Assembly: GCF_004801285.1 (NCBI RefSeq)
Contig: NZ_SSNY01000009.1
Coordinates: 62,001 to 126,000 of the forward strand
Length of the DNA: 64,000 bases
Direction: 5' to 3'
Origin: Ollibium composti
GTDB taxonomy: Bacteria; Pseudomonadota; Alphaproteobacteria; Rhizobiales; Rhizobiaceae
A program made the position numbers and the translations under genes. Below the pieces are notes generated by a model. The model was not told the origin of the DNA, searched no databases, and was given only the letters and a program-made list of their open reading frames with translations. Positions 18,483-27,227 of the stretch are shown here, one piece after another (position 1 is the stretch's first letter; each line of letters starts with the position of its first letter).

Positions 18483-18670
18483 GACTTCAGCATCCTCAGG
18501 CCGATATCGAAATCCGCCCTGACAGGCGGAACGACATACGGGCCCTGCGGGGAACAGACGATCAGGTGGTGACCACTCGACAGGCAGGAAAGCGCACTGA
18601 CCTGCTCGATCGGACCCAGCGCGCGTCCTGTCCAGAACGACGCAAGCGTCCGGCTTACCTCGATGCCCAA
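18479..18670 (-). pseudogene. Truncated glycosyltransferase-like frame
   Basis: From a TTG at 18670 (GGGGGA just upstream) runs a 63-codon frame: GIEVSRTLASFWTGRALGPI, continuing EQVSALSCLSSGHHLIVCSP and ending GLRMLKS. This resembles the N-terminus of capsule/LPS glycosyltransferases of the DXD sugar-binding type, which start ..SLWIG..LSPLE...SFL.HGH...LY and run to 250 or more residues. The DXD catalytic part is missing. The stop overlaps the ATG of the GT25 gene (ATGA), so coupling remains even though the gene looks cut short. A longer frame from 18709 is also open. It could alternatively be a short translated leader; a decayed gene is the better reading. Confidence 0.5.
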
Positions 18671-18810
18671 AATTCCCCCATTCCGGCAGCCCCCGCTGCC
18701 GTCGCCCAAAAGAAGAGCAGATTCGGTTTCCTTGAAACCGAAAACTACTCTATCTCTCTACTTCAAAAATAATCTTGAATGCAATTCTTCTTTATGCGGA
18801 AAATCCTCTA

Positions 18811-19881
18811 TTACCCGCCGTTCAGCTGACGATAGATATCGATCAGCTTGCCAGCCTCCCCCTTCAAGGGAAAGGTCTCGCGCACAAGAGTCAGGGCGTC
18901 TGCGGACGCTTGCCTGCGTTCCGGTTCGGCATCCATCCATCGCCCCGTCGCATCGATCATCGCGCCAGGATCGTTGCGTGGAATAAGCGTGCCTGTCGCG
19001 CCATCCTCGATCAACTCGGAAAAAGCGCCGACATCGGTCGCCACCACCGGAACGCCGCTCGCCATCGCCTCCAGCGGCGTCAGGCCGAAGCCTTCCCAGC
19101 GCTGCGGCGCCACGAACAGCGACAGTGCCCGGTACCAGCGCTCGATATCCTTGTGCTCACCGACGAACAGGATGCGGTCGGCAAGCCTTGCCTTCTCAAC
19201 CCGCTGCTTCAGTTCCGCCTCGAAACCCTTGTGTTCGGCCGTGGCACGACCGGCGACGATCGCCGACCAGCCGGGCCGCGAGGGCAGCAGAGAGATCATC
19301 GCGTCGACGAACAGGTCGGTGCCCTTCTGGTGCCGGACCCGGCCGAAGCAGCCGACATAGGTTTGCGCCGGATCGAGGCCGAGGTCCGCCTTCGCCGCCG
19401 CGCCGTCGGCCGGCGGATGGAAACGGTCCAGGTCGATGCCGTGCATGATGACGGTGTTGGGCACTTCCAGATAGGCGGCGGTCTTGCGGCTGGTGGCGAT
19501 GACCGCGTCCATCCGCCGGATGAGGAACTTCGTCCAGCGCTTGTGCCGCCGCTGCGAAGCGGAGGTGAAGACGAGCTTCAGCGGCGCGCGCAGGACGTTG
19601 CGCAGCACCACGCCTGCCAGCATCTCGACGTTGCGGCGGGCATGCCAGATCCGGTGGCGGCCGCCGGCCGGCCGGCGCAACAGGCTGGGAACCTGCCACC
19701 AGCGCATTTTCGGCAGGCCGTCCGGCAGGCCCGGCCCCAGTGTCGCGATGCCGATCTCCGCCGCCTGCAACGGCACAAGCTGGATGATGGTACTGGTGAC
19801 GCCGGAGAGGCGGCGCTTGAAATTCGGCGCCACCACCTCGACCTTGCGCATGTCGACGCCGGGGCCTTTGCCAGCGGCCAT
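18811..19881 (-). CDS. lpsB: LPS core mannosyltransferase LpsB (GT4)
   Basis: A GT-B glycosyltransferase of about 356 residues. The N-terminus RKVEVVAPNFKRRLSGVTST matches LpsB/LpcC, which transfers mannose from GDP-mannose to the LPS inner core. GCFGRVRHQKGTDLFVDAM and the E-x7-E motif EGFGLTPLEAMASGVPVVAT are the donor-binding elements. AGGAG upstream favours the ATG at 19881; homology would also allow the ATG at 19851, and a GTG at 19905 extends the frame. It precedes greA's end by about 35 bases on the same strand, the same order as in Sinorhizobium and Rhizobium. Confidence 0.9.
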   Translation of the reverse strand: MAAGKGPGVDMRKVEVVAPNFKRRLSGVTSTIIQLVPLQAAEIGIATLGPGLPDGLPKMRWWQVPSLLRRPAGGRHRIWHARRNVEMLAGVVLRNVLRAPLKLVFTSASQRRHKRWTKFLIRRMDAVIATSRKTAAYLEVPNTVIMHGIDLDRFHPPADGAAAKADLGLDPAQTYVGCFGRVRHQKGTDLFVDAMISLLPSRPGWSAIVAGRATAEHKGFEAELKQRVEKARLADRILFVGEHKDIERWYRALSLFVAPQRWEGFGLTPLEAMASGVPVVATDVGAFSELIEDGATGTLIPRNDPGAMIDATGRWMDAEPERRQASADALTLVRETFPLKGEAGKLIDIYRQLNGG

Positions 19882-19915
19882 GCCGCCCTGCTCCTGCGCC
19901 CCCACGCCCGGCCCC

Positions 19916-20389
19916 TTACCGGAACTGCACTTCCACGATCTCGTAGCCGCGCGCGCCGCCCGGCGCGTTGACCTCGATGGCGTCGCCGACTTCCTTGCCG
20001 ATCAGCGCCCGCGCGATCGGCGAGGAGATGGAGATGCGGCCGGACTTCACGTCGGCCTCCTGGTCGCCGACGATCTGGTAGGTCTTCTGCTCTTCCGTGT
20101 CCTCGTCGACGAGGACCACCGTTGCACCGAACTTGACCTTGTCGCCCGACAGCTTGGTGACGTCGATGACCTCGGCGCGCGCGATCAGGTCCTCCAGCTC
20201 GGCGACGCGGCCCTCGTTGAGGCTCTGCGCTTCCTTGGCGGCATGGTACTCGGCGTTCTCGGAAAGGTCGCCGTGCGAGCGCGCCTCGGAGATCGCCTCG
20301 ATGATGCGCGGCCGCTCTTCCTGCTGGCGCCAGCGCAGCTCCTCCTTCAGCGTCGAAAACCCGTTCGCGGTCATCGGGACCTTGTTCAT
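19916..20389 (-). CDS. greA: Transcription elongation factor GreA
   Basis: A 157-residue protein with an N-terminal antiparallel coiled coil ([40 protein letters not shown]) and a C-terminal FKBP-like domain ([20 protein letters not shown]). The acidic tip residues in the DLSENAEY loop reach into the RNA polymerase secondary channel and promote cleavage of backtracked RNA. The start MNKVPMT at 20389 matches family starts; in-frame sequence further upstream is not conserved. Confidence 0.96.
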   Translation of the reverse strand: MNKVPMTANGFSTLKEELRWRQQEERPRIIEAISEARSHGDLSENAEYHAAKEAQSLNEGRVAELEDLIARAEVIDVTKLSGDKVKFGATVVLVDEDTEEQKTYQIVGDQEADVKSGRISISSPIARALIGKEVGDAIEVNAPGGARGYEIVEVQFR

Positions 20390-20572
20390 GATCTCAGTCT
20401 CGCCTTTCCTGCCGCCCTCCCGGCATTTTGGGGAGGGAAACATCCTCTTTGAGTCAAAAAGAAAACGGCCCGCCAGCCATAGGCTGGTGGAACCGCAGAC
20501 CTTCCAACTCATGAATATAGCAAGCTTTGCAGGTTTTTCACGCTCAAAAAGCGAAAATCCCCATTCTCCCGG

Positions 20573-20923
20573 TCAGCCCTTGAAGATGAAAGCCGCGCCG
20601 CCGGCGATCAACGCGAAGCCGATGGCGTGGTTCCAGGTCAGCGACTCCTTCAGGTAGAGCACCGAGAAGACGGCAAACACGCTGAGCGTGACCACCTCCT
20701 GGATCGTCTTCAGCTCCGCCGCCGAATAGGCCTGGCTGCCGATGCGGTTGGCAGGCACGGCCAGCCAATATTCGAAGAAGGCGATCATCCAGCTGGCGAC
20801 AACCGCCATCCAGATCGGCGAGGTCTTGAATTTCAGGTGCCCGTACCAAGCGAACGTCATGAAGACGTTGGAGGCGACGAGCATCAGCACGGGCAGGACC
20901 CTGGCGGAAAGAAGCGTGTCCAT
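20573..20923 (-). CDS. DUF486 / DMT-superfamily small membrane protein
   Basis: A 116-residue protein of about four transmembrane helices. LMLVASNVFMTFAWYGHLKF, FFEYWLAVPANRIG and the terminal FALIAGGAAFIFKG are DUF486 family marks; the family resembles half-size drug/metabolite transporters that work as dimers. Start MDTLLSARVL at 20923 is the family start. Function unknown. Separate from greA and on the same strand. Confidence 0.9.
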   Translation of the reverse strand: MDTLLSARVLPVLMLVASNVFMTFAWYGHLKFKTSPIWMAVVASWMIAFFEYWLAVPANRIGSQAYSAAELKTIQEVVTLSVFAVFSVLYLKESLTWNHAIGFALIAGGAAFIFKG

Positions 20924-21057
20924 GACGGGAACCGGAACTGGAAGGAACGAGGATGCGGCGGCGACGCCGCCGATTCCATTATCCCGACTGGCGCAAACTG
21001 CAAGTGGTGACGAACGGCGCCAATCCGCTATCATCGCCCCAGCAAGGAGGCTCGGCG

Positions 21058-21483
21058 GTGAAACGGCATCGCGACAAGGAATGGGAACTGGCCATCGGCC
21101 CCGACACGGTGCGCCTGTTCATCCTCAAGGCCAAGGCGCTGAGCGCGGCCGTCAACGACGATTACGCCGACGGCACCGAGCATGAGGTCGAGTTCGACGG
21201 CGACCGTCACGACCGGCACGGCCACGACGGGCTTGCCGAGGAAAAGACCGAAGACCTGACCGAGAAGGAACTGCGCGAGCTGATCGGCGACCTCAATGTC
21301 GACGAGGCGGCCGAACTGGTCGCGCTGGCCTGGATTGGGCGCGGCGACTACGACGCGTCGGAATGGGCCGACGCTCTTGCGGCGGCCCGCGAGCGGCCGC
21401 ATCGCCGCACCGCGAAATACCTGCTCGGCATGCCGACGCTGGCCGACTGGCTGGAAGAAGGGCTGGAAGCGATCGGCGCGTGA
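21058..21483 (+). CDS. DUF3775 protein
   Basis: A 141-residue acidic soluble protein. The C-terminal half, ELRELIGDLNVDEAAELVAL, AWIGRGDYDASEWADALA and YLLGMPTLADWLEEGLEAIG, is the DUF3775 pattern; the middle is a charged, His-rich linker (DRHDRHGHDG). The start is a GTG at 21058 with AAGGAGG seven bases before it, which decides against longer frames. Function unknown. Confidence 0.88.
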   Translation: MKRHRDKEWELAIGPDTVRLFILKAKALSAAVNDDYADGTEHEVEFDGDRHDRHGHDGLAEEKTEDLTEKELRELIGDLNVDEAAELVALAWIGRGDYDASEWADALAAARERPHRRTAKYLLGMPTLADWLEEGLEAIGA

Positions 21484-21558
21484 CAGTCCCGTAACCGAGA
21501 TTGATCGGCCGCCGGCCTTGCCGAGGCAACCCGTGCGCTACCCTACCGTTTAGGCGGC

Positions 21559-22455
21559 ATGAGGGAAATCCGTTTCGCAACAATCGCCGTCCTGGCCTTC
21601 GCCGCACTGACCTGGTCCGGCGGCCAGCCATGGGCAAAGACACCGAAACTGCCGCCGACCGCCCCGCTGCCCGCTCCGAGCGAAGCCGCGCCGGCCAAGC
21701 CGCAGACGCCGGCTGCGCCGCCGGCCGAAGCGCCGGTGCCGGCTCCCCGCCCGGCCGAGGCTCCGGGCACCGACAAGGCAGAGCCTCCAACCGTCGCGCC
21801 GGCTCCGCCCGAAAAGCCGGAACTGCCGCCGGACGCGCAGGACAAAGCTGCGGAACCGGAGAAACCGAAGCTCAAGCCCGATCCGCGCTCGGACGAGACG
21901 GCCGCCGACACCTTGCCGGCCGGGGAAATCGCCTGCCGCATGAGGCTGCAAGCCCTCGGCGTCGCCTTCGAGAACCGCAAGGCGGAGCATGACGCCGCCA
22001 TCGGCTGCTCGATGCCCTACCCCGTTGCCGTCAAGAAACTGGACACCGCCGGGCTCTCTCCGGACGCCGAGATGAACTGCGCGATGGCTGAAGCGGCCGC
22101 CCGCTTCCTGGCCGACGTGGTTGAGCCCGCAGCCAGGGTCGAGCTCGGCAGCGGGTTGAAATCGGTCGAGCAAGCCTCGGCCTTTGTCTGCCGACCGCGC
22201 CACAACGGCCAAAAACTGTCCGAACACGCTTTCGGCAATGCGCTGGACATTTCCGCCTTCGTCCTCGACGACGGCACCCGTATCGAGATCGGCCCTGCCC
22301 CGCCAGAAAAGCAGGCGAAATTCCTCGCCAGGGTGCGGCAGGCCGCCTGCGGGCCGTTCAAGACGGTGCTCGGCCCCGGCAGCGATGCCGACCATGCACG
22401 GCACTTTCATCTCGACCTCGAACCGCGTCGCAACGGCGGTACCTTCTGCCAGTGA
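21559..22455 (+). CDS. Extensin-like family protein with Pro-rich linker
   Basis: A 298-residue exported protein: signal peptide (1-27), a Pro/Ala/Glu-rich linker to about 120, then an extensin-like C-terminal domain. That domain resembles zinc peptidases of the M15/LAS fold: His223 and Asp230 in SEHAFGNALDIS, and His279, His282 and His284 in DHARHFHLDL. Six cysteines in the domain may form disulfides. This suggests a peptidoglycan endopeptidase or cell-wall binder in the periplasm, by fold only. It is followed 104 bases later by a paralogue. Confidence 0.85.
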   Translation: MREIRFATIAVLAFAALTWSGGQPWAKTPKLPPTAPLPAPSEAAPAKPQTPAAPPAEAPVPAPRPAEAPGTDKAEPPTVAPAPPEKPELPPDAQDKAAEPEKPKLKPDPRSDETAADTLPAGEIACRMRLQALGVAFENRKAEHDAAIGCSMPYPVAVKKLDTAGLSPDAEMNCAMAEAAARFLADVVEPAARVELGSGLKSVEQASAFVCRPRHNGQKLSEHAFGNALDISAFVLDDGTRIEIGPAPPEKQAKFLARVRQAACGPFKTVLGPGSDADHARHFHLDLEPRRNGGTFCQ

Positions 22456-22559
22456 GGCCGCCCTCGCCGCATTTGCGCCGCACGAGTGAACGGCTGTGCT
22501 GATCTTTCCTTTACCGATGCATCCTATCCTCGGTCGTTCAAGGGACCGGGACCTTCCAG

Positions 22560-23390
22560 ATGGCAAAATCTCCTGCCGCTGCATCGGCCGCGCGCCGCCC
22601 GCGGCGCCTGCGCATCACGGGCTGGCTGCTTGCGCTTTCGGCGGCCGGCGCGATCTCGGCCTGCACCAGCAGCGGCGTGCTCGACCTACAGCCGCCGGTC
22701 GATGTCGGCACGCAGACGGCCGCCGTTCCCTCTTATTCCGTCGCCACCGTCGTGCAGCCGCCGATCTCCAGCCCGGCGCCGATCTCCAGCCCGACCATGA
22801 CGATCGGATATCCGCGCGTGGAAGAACCGGCCTTCGGGCCGGAACCGATGCCGGCCGACGAAGTCGACTGCCGCAAGGAACTGAAGCGCCTCGGCGTCGC
22901 CTTCACCGAAGTCGAGCCGATCCATGAAGGCCAATGCGGCATCGACCATCCCGTCAAGGTCTCCGCCATCGGCTCGGTCAGGATGAAGCCGGCCGCGACG
23001 CTGACCTGCAACATGGCGGCCACCTTCGCCGCCTGGACCAAAAGCGAACTCGTTCCCGCCGCGCGCTGGCGGTACTGGTCGGGCGTCAAGACCATCCGCC
23101 AGGGATCGAGCTATTCCTGCCGCAACATCGCCGGCGAAGGCGTGCTGTCCGAACACGGCAAGGGCAATGCGCTCGACGTCATGAGCATCGAACTCACCAA
23201 TGGCGAGGAGATCGACGTGCGCAAGCCCGGCCTGTTCGCTTTCCGCACGCGCGGCTTCCTCAACACGGTGCGCGCCGACGGCTGCCAGTATTTCACCACC
23301 GTGCTCGGCCCCGGCTACAATTACGACCACCGCAACCATTTCCATTTCGACGTGAAGAACCGCCGCAGCGGCTATCGCGCCTGCCGCTGA
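22560..23390 (+). CDS. Extensin-like family lipoprotein, tandem paralogue
   Basis: A 276-residue lipoprotein: basic N-terminus, hydrophobic segment and lipobox ISAC (Cys35), a Ser/Pro linker to about 95, then the same extensin-like domain as the gene before it. Zinc-type residues are kept: His199 and Asp206 in SEHGKGNALDV, and His257, His260 and His262 in YDHRNHFHFDV. Domain cysteines are also conserved. The pair therefore differs mainly in anchoring, one soluble or membrane-tethered by its N-terminus and one lipidated. Probably cell-wall hydrolysis or binding; not proven. Confidence 0.86.
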   Translation: MAKSPAAASAARRPRRLRITGWLLALSAAGAISACTSSGVLDLQPPVDVGTQTAAVPSYSVATVVQPPISSPAPISSPTMTIGYPRVEEPAFGPEPMPADEVDCRKELKRLGVAFTEVEPIHEGQCGIDHPVKVSAIGSVRMKPAATLTCNMAATFAAWTKSELVPAARWRYWSGVKTIRQGSSYSCRNIAGEGVLSEHGKGNALDVMSIELTNGEEIDVRKPGLFAFRTRGFLNTVRADGCQYFTTVLGPGYNYDHRNHFHFDVKNRRSGYRACR

Positions 23391-23426
23391 AAAGCATAGA
23401 ATAGCCGGTCTCGCACGGGGGTGCAC

Positions 23427-24128
23427 ATGAGCCGGCGAAGGCGCCTGCGACGAGTCTCGAACTGGTTCGCCATCCTATGCGGGCTCTATCTCGGGCTCGC
23501 CTACTTCGCCTTGCCAGCCCTTTGGGAATTGCGCGAGCGCGGCGCAGCCGTGCGCGAGATGGTGACGCGCACGCCGCAAGGCATTGCCGGCGACCCCATC
23601 AATGTCGGCCTTGTCGGCAGCCGGGCGAACGTCATCCGCGCCTTCGGCCTTGCGAAATGGGATACCGCCGACGCGGTGACGCTGAAGACCGCCGTCGAGA
23701 TCGGCGAGAGCGTTCTGTTCGACCATCCCTATCCCGACGCACCGGTGAGCACGCTGCTGTTCGATGGACGGCCGCAGGATCTCGCCTTCGAGAAGCCGGT
23801 AGGCGGCAGCGCCGACCAGCGCCACCACGTACGCCTTTGGCGGACGGCGGAAACGGACCCGGAAGGCCAGTCGCTCTGGCTGGGCTCGGCGAGCTTCGAT
23901 CGCGGCGTCGGCCTGAGCCATGACACCGGCGCCATCACCCACCACATCGCGCCCGACATCGATGCCGAGCGCGCCTTCCTGATCGGTGATCTCACCAGGG
24001 CGGGCGTCCTCGCCTCCACCGTCGAGATCGACGGCGTCGGCGCAACGCAGAACGGCCGCAACGGCGAAGGCGATCCTTATTTCACCGACGGCAAGGCGGT
24101 CGTCGGCCTGCTGCGGGCCACACCCTGA
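23427..24128 (+). CDS. LssY C-terminal domain protein
   Basis: A 233-residue protein with a single N-terminal membrane helix (NWFAILCGLYLGLAYFALPA) and a periplasmic LssY-C domain: GDPINVGLVGSRANVIRAF, RPQDLAFEKPVG, QRHHVRLWR and GLSHDTGAITHHI. In other proteins this domain is fused to PAP2 phosphatases or DedA-like modules, so a link to envelope lipids is possible. An in-frame GTG at 23421 is an alternative start; the ATG at 23427 has GGGGG at better distance. Confidence 0.85.
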   Translation: MSRRRRLRRVSNWFAILCGLYLGLAYFALPALWELRERGAAVREMVTRTPQGIAGDPINVGLVGSRANVIRAFGLAKWDTADAVTLKTAVEIGESVLFDHPYPDAPVSTLLFDGRPQDLAFEKPVGGSADQRHHVRLWRTAETDPEGQSLWLGSASFDRGVGLSHDTGAITHHIAPDIDAERAFLIGDLTRAGVLASTVEIDGVGATQNGRNGEGDPYFTDGKAVVGLLRATP

Positions 24129-24193
24129 CCGCGCATCCGGGATCGCGCATTTGGTCGCTTCCGGGATGGCGGTCCGGATGCTAAGGACTCGCC

Positions 24194-25504
24194 ATGCTTT
24201 ACATCGAAATCGCCATCGTGGTCGCGCTCATCCTGGTGAACGGTCTTCTGGCGATGTCCGAACTCGCCATCGTCTCGGCACGGCCGGCGCGGCTGAAGAC
24301 GATGATCGACCGGGGCGTCGGCGGCGCGGCCAAGGCGCTGGCGCTCGGCGCCGATCCAGGAAAATTCCTGTCTTCGGTACAGATCGGCATCACGCTGGTC
24401 GGCGTGCTGTCCGGCGCCTTCTCCGGCGCCACGCTGGGCGAGCGGCTGGCCGGATTCCTGGCGACGCAAGGTGTGGCTGACAGCGTCGCCCACCCGCTCG
24501 GCGTCGGCATCGTGGTGGCGCTGATCACCTACGGCTCGCTCATCATCGGCGAACTGGTGCCCAAGCAGATCGCCCTGCGCAATCCCGAGAAGGTGGCGGC
24601 GCGCGCGGCCCCGTTCATGGCCGCCCTGGCGAAGATCGCGGCGCCGCTGGTCTTCCTGCTCGATTTTTCCGGCCGATTCGTGCTGTGGCTGCTCGGCCAG
24701 CGCGGCGAAAGCGAGGAAAAGGTCACCGACGACGAGATCAAGATGCTGGTGGCGGAAGCCGAGCATCACGGCACCATCGAATCGGACGAGCGGCGCATGA
24801 TCGCCGGCGTCATGCGGCTGGGCGACCGCGCCGTGCGCGCGGTGATGACGCCGCGCACCGACGTCGACTGGATCAACCTGCAGGCCGACGAGGCCGCCAA
24901 CCGCAGGCTTCTGATGGAAACGCAGCATTCGCGCCTGCCGGCTGGCGACGGCGTCGATGCCATGATCGGCGTTGTCCAGACCCGCGACGTGCTGGCTGCC
25001 CTGCTCGCCGGCAAGGCGCTCGACCCGCGCAAATACGTCCGCGCCGCTCCCATCGTCCACGACCAGGCGGACGCGCTCGACGTTTTGGCCAGGCTGAAGG
25101 AGGCGGACATGCCGATGGCCCTCGTCCACGACGAGTACGGCCACTTCGAGGGCGTGGTCACTCCGGCGGACATCCTTGAGGCGATCACCGGTGTCTTCCG
25201 CTCCGATCTCGATGCCGACGACGAGAAGGACAGCGCCGTGCAGCGCGAGGACGGTTCCTGGCTGCTCGCCGGCTACATGCCGGCCGACGAGATGGCCGAC
25301 ATCCTCGGCATCGAAGTGCCCGAGAACCGCGACTACGAGACGGTGGCGGGCTATGTGCTGTCCCACCTCGCCCATCTGCCCGGCACCGGCGAGACGGTCG
25401 ACGCGCAAGGATGGCGATTCGAGGTGGTGGACATGGACGGCCGCCGCATCGACAAGGTCATCGCCGCCCGCCTGCCCGCCGGCCATCGCGAGATCGTCCG
25501 GTAA
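24194..25504 (+). CDS. HlyC/CorC family transporter (CNNM-CBS)
   Basis: A 436-residue protein with a DUF21/CNNM transmembrane domain (about 1-175, LVNGLLAMSELAIVSARPAR and GELVPKQIALRNPEKVA), a pair of CBS domains (about 205-330, VMTPRTDVDWINL and HDEYGHFEGVVTPADILEAI) and a C-terminal CorC/HlyC domain. Relatives are Mg2+ or Co2+ exporters of the inner membrane; the older name hemolysin is misleading. The first CBS repeat looks degenerate. Monocistronic. Confidence 0.92.
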   Translation: MLYIEIAIVVALILVNGLLAMSELAIVSARPARLKTMIDRGVGGAAKALALGADPGKFLSSVQIGITLVGVLSGAFSGATLGERLAGFLATQGVADSVAHPLGVGIVVALITYGSLIIGELVPKQIALRNPEKVAARAAPFMAALAKIAAPLVFLLDFSGRFVLWLLGQRGESEEKVTDDEIKMLVAEAEHHGTIESDERRMIAGVMRLGDRAVRAVMTPRTDVDWINLQADEAANRRLLMETQHSRLPAGDGVDAMIGVVQTRDVLAALLAGKALDPRKYVRAAPIVHDQADALDVLARLKEADMPMALVHDEYGHFEGVVTPADILEAITGVFRSDLDADDEKDSAVQREDGSWLLAGYMPADEMADILGIEVPENRDYETVAGYVLSHLAHLPGTGETVDAQGWRFEVVDMDGRRIDKVIAARLPAGHREIVR

Positions 25505-25526
25505 AAGCGGAACGATCCGTCGCGAC

Positions 25527-25555
25527 AAAAAAGGGCGACATCGCTGCCGCCCCTT
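25527..25555 (-). terminator. Rho-independent terminator after the FMN reductase gene
   Basis: On the minus strand a GC stem (25555-25548 with 25537-25531, one bulge) with a ten-base loop is followed by TTTTTTG. It starts about 27 bases past the stop of the reductase gene. The plus-strand CorC gene ends just before it and may share it. Confidence 0.65.
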
Positions 25556-25581
25556 CGTCCTGGGAGGAATCTCTGGACCGC

Positions 25582-26187
25582 TCAGGCGGCTTCGGCTTCC
25601 GCCTCCACCACCTCGGCATCGCGCGCCTTCTTCAGCGCCGAGGCCCACCAGACAATGTCATTGACCAGTGCATGTGCCGCCTGGTTGAGGTGATCGATTT
25701 CCTCGAGCTTCTTCTCGCCCTGGCGAACGGCGAGGAAATCGCCCAAGGTGATGTGCACGGCCGACTTCACCGGCGCCATCTGCAATTCGACCGAAATCTG
25801 ACGCAGTTGCTCGATGGCGCGCGCACCACCAACGCCGCCGTAGCCCACGAAGCCGGCCGGCTTCTTGTTCCATTCGGTATAGGCATAGTCGAGGGCGTTC
25901 TTCAGCACGCCGGTCGGCGCATGGTTGTATTCGGCGGCGGTAAAGATGAAACCGTCGAATCCGGCGACTTTCTTCTGCCAGCGCTGCGCCACCTCGTTCT
26001 CCGAGGGCACCCATGCGGAAGAGGCGACCTCTTCGAAGAACGGCATCGGGAAATCGCGCAGGTCGACGACCTCGACCTCGATATCGGCATGCTGGCGGGC
26101 TATCTTGGCGATCCATTCGACCGGTGCGTCGGCGAAGCGCGCCGCACGCGTCGAGCCGACGACGATGGCGATTCTGGGTTTGGACAT
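25582..26187 (-). CDS. NAD(P)H-dependent FMN reductase
   Basis: A 201-residue flavodoxin-fold reductase of the NADPH_FMN_red family. GSTRAARFADAPVEWI is the FMN phosphate loop and AAEYNHAPTGVLKNALDYAY is the signature around the flavin ring. Likely reduces quinones, azo compounds or chromate with NAD(P)H. The start at 26187 has AAAGGAG upstream. It is divergent from an HxlR regulator, and an inverted repeat between them suggests direct repression, as with YodB/AzoR and QorR-type pairs. Confidence 0.92.
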   Translation of the reverse strand: MSKPRIAIVVGSTRAARFADAPVEWIAKIARQHADIEVEVVDLRDFPMPFFEEVASSAWVPSENEVAQRWQKKVAGFDGFIFTAAEYNHAPTGVLKNALDYAYTEWNKKPAGFVGYGGVGGARAIEQLRQISVELQMAPVKSAVHITLGDFLAVRQGEKKLEEIDHLNQAAHALVNDIVWWASALKKARDAEVVEAEAEAA

Positions 26188-26211
26188 TTTGGGCTCTCCT
26201 TTAGAAACTCT

Positions 26212-26228
26212 GGTATCCATCAGATACC
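26212..26228. promoter_or_regulatory. Likely HxlR operator
   Basis: GGTATC at 26212-26217 and GATACC at 26223-26228 form a perfect inverted repeat with a five-base spacer. It lies in the 88-base gap between the divergent reductase and HxlR genes, 25 bases from the reductase ATG. HxlR dimers bind such sites; most economical is repression of both genes. Confidence 0.65.
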
Positions 26229-26275
26229 GACGCTATATGAGAGACCGGTCCAGCGAATTACAAGGAGGCACTTTT

Positions 26276-26647
26276 TTGAAATCGGGTCACCTTCATGCAA
26301 CCGAGGACTGCCGCGCCGTTTCGGAAATCCTCCAGCGTATCGGCGACAAGTGGTCGCTGCTTGTGGTGCGCCGGCTGGGCGACGGGCCGATGCGCTTCAA
26401 CGAACTGCGCGCCGCCGTCGGCGGCATCTCGCAAAAGATGCTGACTGTCACGCTGCGCACCCTGGAGCGCGACGGCTTCGTCACGCGCACCGTCTTCCCC
26501 ACCATCCCACCGCGCGTCGACTACGAACTGACCGATCTCGGCCGGGAACTGGAAATACCGGTGCGAGGCCTCGCCGAATGGGCGATCGCCAACAGCGGCC
26601 GCATCAACGAGGCGCGGGCACGCTTCGATACGGCCGCGGCTGCCTGA
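26276..26647 (+). CDS. HxlR-family transcriptional regulator
   Basis: A 123-residue winged-helix regulator. The N-terminal DCRAVSEILQRIGDKWSLLV includes Cys12, the residue that senses thiol stress in YodB and HypR relatives. GGISQKMLTVTLRTLERDGF is the recognition helix, and FPTIPPRVDYELTDLGREL the wing. The TTG at 26276 is chosen because AAGGAGG lies seven bases upstream. The ATG at 26237 would add 13 unconserved residues and overlap the ribosome site. Divergent from the FMN reductase it probably controls. Confidence 0.9.
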   Translation: MKSGHLHATEDCRAVSEILQRIGDKWSLLVVRRLGDGPMRFNELRAAVGGISQKMLTVTLRTLERDGFVTRTVFPTIPPRVDYELTDLGRELEIPVRGLAEWAIANSGRINEARARFDTAAAA

Positions 26648-26649
26648 GT

Positions 26650-27048
26650 TCAGCCTTCTGGCGGCACCGGCGTCGGCTTGCCGCCCTTGTCCAGCGCCAC
26701 CATGACGAAATCGGCGTCGGTGACCTTTTCCATCAGGTCGGAAAGGTAGCGCTGCGCCCACGCCTCGACCTTGAGCACCATCGAGGTGCGGCCGACATGG
26801 GCGATGTGGGAGTAGATGCACAGCGTGTCGCCGATCTTCATCGGCTTGGCGAAGGCCATCTCCTTCACCGCCGCCGTCACCACGCGCCCCTTGGCGCGTT
26901 CGGCGGCGCGGATGCCGCAGGCAAGGTCCATCTGCGCCATCACCCAGCCGCCGAAGATGTCGCCTGCGGCATTGGCGTCGGAAGGCATGGCCAGCGTCCT
27001 CAGCGTCAGTTCGCCATGCGGCTTCGTGCCGTCCACGTAGTGCACCAT
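26650..27048 (-). CDS. Acyl-CoA thioesterase (YciA-like hotdog)
   Basis: A 132-residue hotdog-fold protein. GELTLRTLAMPSDANAAGDI followed by FGGWVMAQMDLA is the YciA/acyl-CoA hydrolase signature, with Asn26/Asp30 region catalytic. It hydrolyses a broad range of acyl-CoA thioesters in relatives. It converges with HxlR, the stops being two bases apart. Confidence 0.92.
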   Translation of the reverse strand: MVHYVDGTKPHGELTLRTLAMPSDANAAGDIFGGWVMAQMDLACGIRAAERAKGRVVTAAVKEMAFAKPMKIGDTLCIYSHIAHVGRTSMVLKVEAWAQRYLSDLMEKVTDADFVMVALDKGGKPTPVPPEG

Positions 27049-27227
27049 ACCGCCGAACCTCCCCTGCTGATTGTCTTCATGCCGTAGCCCTGTGACGAGG
27101 GGGCGTCAACGCCCGCTTCCTGACAGAAAGATCGTCGTATTTTTCACAAGCGGCGACGCAACCGCCGGTGACGCTGTGCGGCACCGTGTCTAGGCTGGCC
27201 GAAACCTCCGGAGCCGCCGTCGCGACC

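Noticed and set aside
24194..25504. Hemolysin annotation for the CorC-type gene
   Set aside because: The CNNM-CBS-CorC domain order fits cation transport; the hemolysin name is historical.
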